Assembly: GCA_017634385.1 (NCBI GenBank)
Contig: JAGBNN010000012.1
Coordinates: forward strand, 1-54,631
Length of the DNA stretch: 54,631 bases
Origin: Bacilli bacterium
GTDB taxonomy: Bacteria > Bacillota_I > Bacilli_A > RF39 > UBA660
Direction: 5' to 3'
Shown here: positions 53,100 through 54,631 of the stretch, piece by piece
Position numbering within the stretch: the stretch's first letter is position 1
Layout: the number at the start of each line of letters is the position of its first letter
The notes under the pieces: generated by a model
Databases searched by the model: none
What the model was told of the DNA's origin: nothing
Seen by the model: the letters and a program-made list of their open reading frames with translations, nothing else
Made by a program: the position numbers and the translations under genes

Positions 53100-53585
53100 A
53101 TGATATTAATTATTGAAAGTGTAGTATTGTGTTTAATATTTACTATAATGGTTTATATAATGTCTAGAGAACCAATTAAGACTTTATATAATTATCCTCC
53201 TAAAATTCAAGAAAGAGTAAAAACATTAAAAGAATATAAAGACAAAATTCCAACTCAAGAAAATAAAATAGTTGCAAAAATTTTTGCTTTGATTTTATTC
53301 CTAATAATATTATGTGTTTTATTACGTTATGTAAATGGATATGAAACATTTTTGGAAAGCTTTGGTTATGGTTTTTTACTATGGACAATAGTTAATTTAT
53401 GGGATGCTGTTGTACTTGATATCATATGGTTTTGTCATGATAAACATTTTGTATTTAAAGGAACAGAAGATATGGTAGATGAATATCACAATTATTGGTT
53501 TCATATAAAAGGATTTTTTATAGGGGAGTCATTAGCGCTAATAATCTGTTCTTTGGCTGGATTAATTATACATTTCCTTTTATAA
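53100..53585 (+). CDS. membrane protein of unknown function
   Basis: 161 aa with about four membrane helices (near 2-20, 58-78, 92-112 and 138-160) and a Trp/Asp-rich segment FLLWTIVNLWDAVVLDIIW, followed by HDKHFVFKGTEDM. No family recognised with confidence. RBS TAGGAGTTGATAAA. Confidence 0.65.
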   Translation: MILIIESVVLCLIFTIMVYIMSREPIKTLYNYPPKIQERVKTLKEYKDKIPTQENKIVAKIFALILFLIILCVLLRYVNGYETFLESFGYGFLLWTIVNLWDAVVLDIIWFCHDKHFVFKGTEDMVDEYHNYWFHIKGFFIGESLALIICSLAGLIIHFLL

Positions 53586-53593
53586 AAAGATAG

Positions 53594-53610
53594 TCGGAAG
53601 ATTAAGATAT
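53594..53610 (+). repeat. array boundary motif, copy 5
   Basis: TCGGAAGATTAAGATAT, identical to copy 3 but here 8 bases after the stop codon, so not constrained by coding. Confidence 0.88.
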
Positions 53611-53637
53611 GCTGAACGAATGAAACCCGTTTTTGTA

Positions 53638-53646
53638 TGATATAAT
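53638..53646 (+). promoter_or_regulatory. extended -10 promoter of the TraX-like gene
   Basis: TGATATAAT 20 bases before the start codon. Only a weak AACG/CGTT hairpin precedes it. Confidence 0.65.
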
Positions 53647-53666
53647 GTTAATAGGAGAAGAGTTAT

Positions 53667-54395
53667 ATGAAAAAATTAAATTCAAATCATTTAAAATTAA
53701 TTGCAATAACCGCAATGACAGTAGATCATTTAACTTGGTTAGCATTTCCAGGATGTCAAAAAATATGGTATGTAATGTTATTTCATATTATAGGAAGATT
53801 AACAGCTCCAATAATGTGGTTCTTTATTGTTGAGGGATATAATCATACTCATAATTTAAAAAAATATTTAATAAGATTATTTTTATTTGCATTTATTTCT
53901 CATTTTGCTTTTTGTTTAGCATTTGGGATACCATTTATACCTAAATCTTTATTTAATGCTACAAGTGTTATGTGGTCACTTGCTTGGGCAGTAGTATTAA
54001 TGGCAATATTAGATAATGAAAAAATAAATAAATATTTAAAAAGATTATTAACTATACTAATATTTTTAATTACATTCCCATCAGATTGGAGTTGTATTGC
54101 AGTATTTGCAATAATATTTATGAATAATTACAGAGGTAATTTTAAAAAGCAAATGATAATGATGATGTTTGGAACATTAATGTATGCAACTGTTTATTTT
54201 ATTTTCATAGATAAAGTATATGGATTGTTGCAATTGTTTACTTGTTTAACTATTCCGGTATTATATTTATATAATGGAGAAAGAGGAAAATTAAATTTAA
54301 AATATTTGTTCTATATATATTATCCATTACATTTAATAATTATAGGAATTATAAGATTAGTAATATATGGAAATATACCAATAATTTTTAAATAA
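53667..54395 (+). CDS. TraX family membrane protein
   Basis: 242 aa, about eight membrane helices. LKLIAITAMTVDHLTWLAFP near the N-terminus and GRLTAPIMWFFIVEGYNHT are the TraX signature with conserved Asp-His and Arg. TraX of plasmid F acetylates pilin; stand-alone chromosomal copies are common in Firmicutes and probably acylate surface polymers. RBS AGGAGAAGAG. Confidence 0.9.
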   Translation: MKKLNSNHLKLIAITAMTVDHLTWLAFPGCQKIWYVMLFHIIGRLTAPIMWFFIVEGYNHTHNLKKYLIRLFLFAFISHFAFCLAFGIPFIPKSLFNATSVMWSLAWAVVLMAILDNEKINKYLKRLLTILIFLITFPSDWSCIAVFAIIFMNNYRGNFKKQMIMMMFGTLMYATVYFIFIDKVYGLLQLFTCLTIPVLYLYNGERGKLNLKYLFYIYYPLHLIIIGIIRLVIYGNIPIIFK

Positions 54396-54402
54396 TGATT
54401 GC

Positions 54403-54419
54403 TCGGAATATTAAGATCT
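54403..54419 (+). repeat. array boundary motif, copy 6
   Basis: TCGGAATATTAAGATCT, 7 bases after the TraX-like gene stop. No clear hairpin follows. Confidence 0.82.
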
Positions 54420-54446
54420 TGTGAAGCATCAAATTTTGAAAATATG

Positions 54447-54455
54447 TGTTAAAAT
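54447..54455 (+). promoter_or_regulatory. extended -10 promoter of the last gene
   Basis: TGTTAAAAT 22 bases before the start codon. Confidence 0.5.
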
Positions 54456-54477
54456 GTTTAATAGAGGAGTTGATTAT

Positions 54478-54631
54478 ATGAATAAATTAATAAAAGATTA
54501 TTTATCAATTACATTTTTAATAATGATTATTTGTTGGGGAACATTAATAGTTTGCAGTATAAATGGAATTATATTAAAAGATAATCCATTGTTATATGTT
54601 CCATATTTGATTGGTGGCTGGTCTCCAACTA
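54478..54631 (+). CDS. CPBP family intramembrane protease, N-terminal fragment
   Basis: The first 51 residues, cut by the window edge. A basic start, a membrane helix (about 10-30) and the segment LIGGWSPT, which resembles the LGGFSPT motif found before the third helix of CPBP (Abi/CAAX-like) proteases. The catalytic EExxxR part would lie outside. RBS GAGGAG. Confidence 0.55.
   Translation, partial: MNKLIKDYLSITFLIMIICWGTLIVCSINGIILKDNPLLYVPYLIGGWSPT

Noticed and set aside
53633..53833. 66-aa frame overlapping the TraX-like gene start
   Set aside because: Overlaps the RBS and start of the TraX-like gene in another frame and has no RBS.
50297..54419. Canonical integron attC sites
   Set aside because: No GTTRRRY/RYYYAAC core pair and no inverted arm of the motif 50-100 bases downstream; no integrase in the window.

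Overview
The window is about three-quarters A+T and encodes a compact, low-GC Firmicutes-type bacterium. Spo0A with two 0A boxes in front of it, the forespore-type small protein Cse60 and a gerA-type germinant receptor operon show an endospore-forming lineage. EzrA, ScpAB, YtxH, a Tyr T-box, a CIRCE element and a paired M16 peptidase locus also fit Bacilli. The extreme AT bias, many short lipoproteins and single-pass surface proteins, and near absence of TGA stops suggest an uncultivated gut Bacilli lineage close to Mycoplasmatota (RF39-like). That placement is inference. Trp is encoded by TGG and every recognisable gene reads through with the standard code.

Layout. 0.2-2.4 kb: a VbhA-like antitoxin and Fic toxin, convergent with a protein carrying two RelA/SpoT synthetase domains. 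2.6-5.0 kb: three single-pass membrane or surface proteins, two of them sharing an ectodomain. 5.1-9.4 kb: pgk, a flippase-like membrane protein, a GT4 glycosyltransferase and spo0A. 9.5-12.4 kb: a lipoprotein, an acidic protein, YtxG- and YtxH-like proteins and a DUF488 protein. 12.4-14.8 kb: T-box-controlled tyrS and, on the other strand, rpsD with a long leader. 15.1-25.1 kb: ezrA, a NodB-like pseudoenzyme, a U32 peptidase-family protein, an orphan prepilin, a degenerate RNase J and a large SGNH/InlB-repeat surface protein. 25.1-32.9 kb: scpA-scpB-nucleosidase, cse60, trmB, gpmI, a sortase and deoD. 33-37.7 kb: an M16 pair and an ABC exporter. 37.7-42.5 kb: tRNA-Arg(CCT), mscL, HdeD-like protein, CIRCE-hsp20, UPF0316 and an OGG-type glycosylase. 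42.5-46 kb: the gerA operon on the minus strand. 46-50.3 kb: hemolysin III family, RlmD and a tandem-HD protein.

The most unusual region is 50.3-54.6 kb. Accessory genes lie head to tail there: AbrB plus acyltransferase, DUF998, GNAT-like, a membrane protein, TraX and CPBP. The 3' end of each unit carries the same 17-bp motif, consensus TCGGAADATTAAGATAT, in six copies. Most copies are followed by a terminator hairpin and then a fresh extended -10 promoter. This looks like an array of gene cassettes with a shared boundary element, but not canonical attC sites.

Intergenic spaces are short. A common design is a hairpin terminator whose T-tract runs almost directly into a TGnTATAAT extended -10 promoter and then a strong RBS. 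No IS element, prophage, rRNA or CRISPR array is visible. No gene-free stretch exceeds about 300 bases except 14839-15147, which holds the rpsD leader and promoter and the ezrA promoter.
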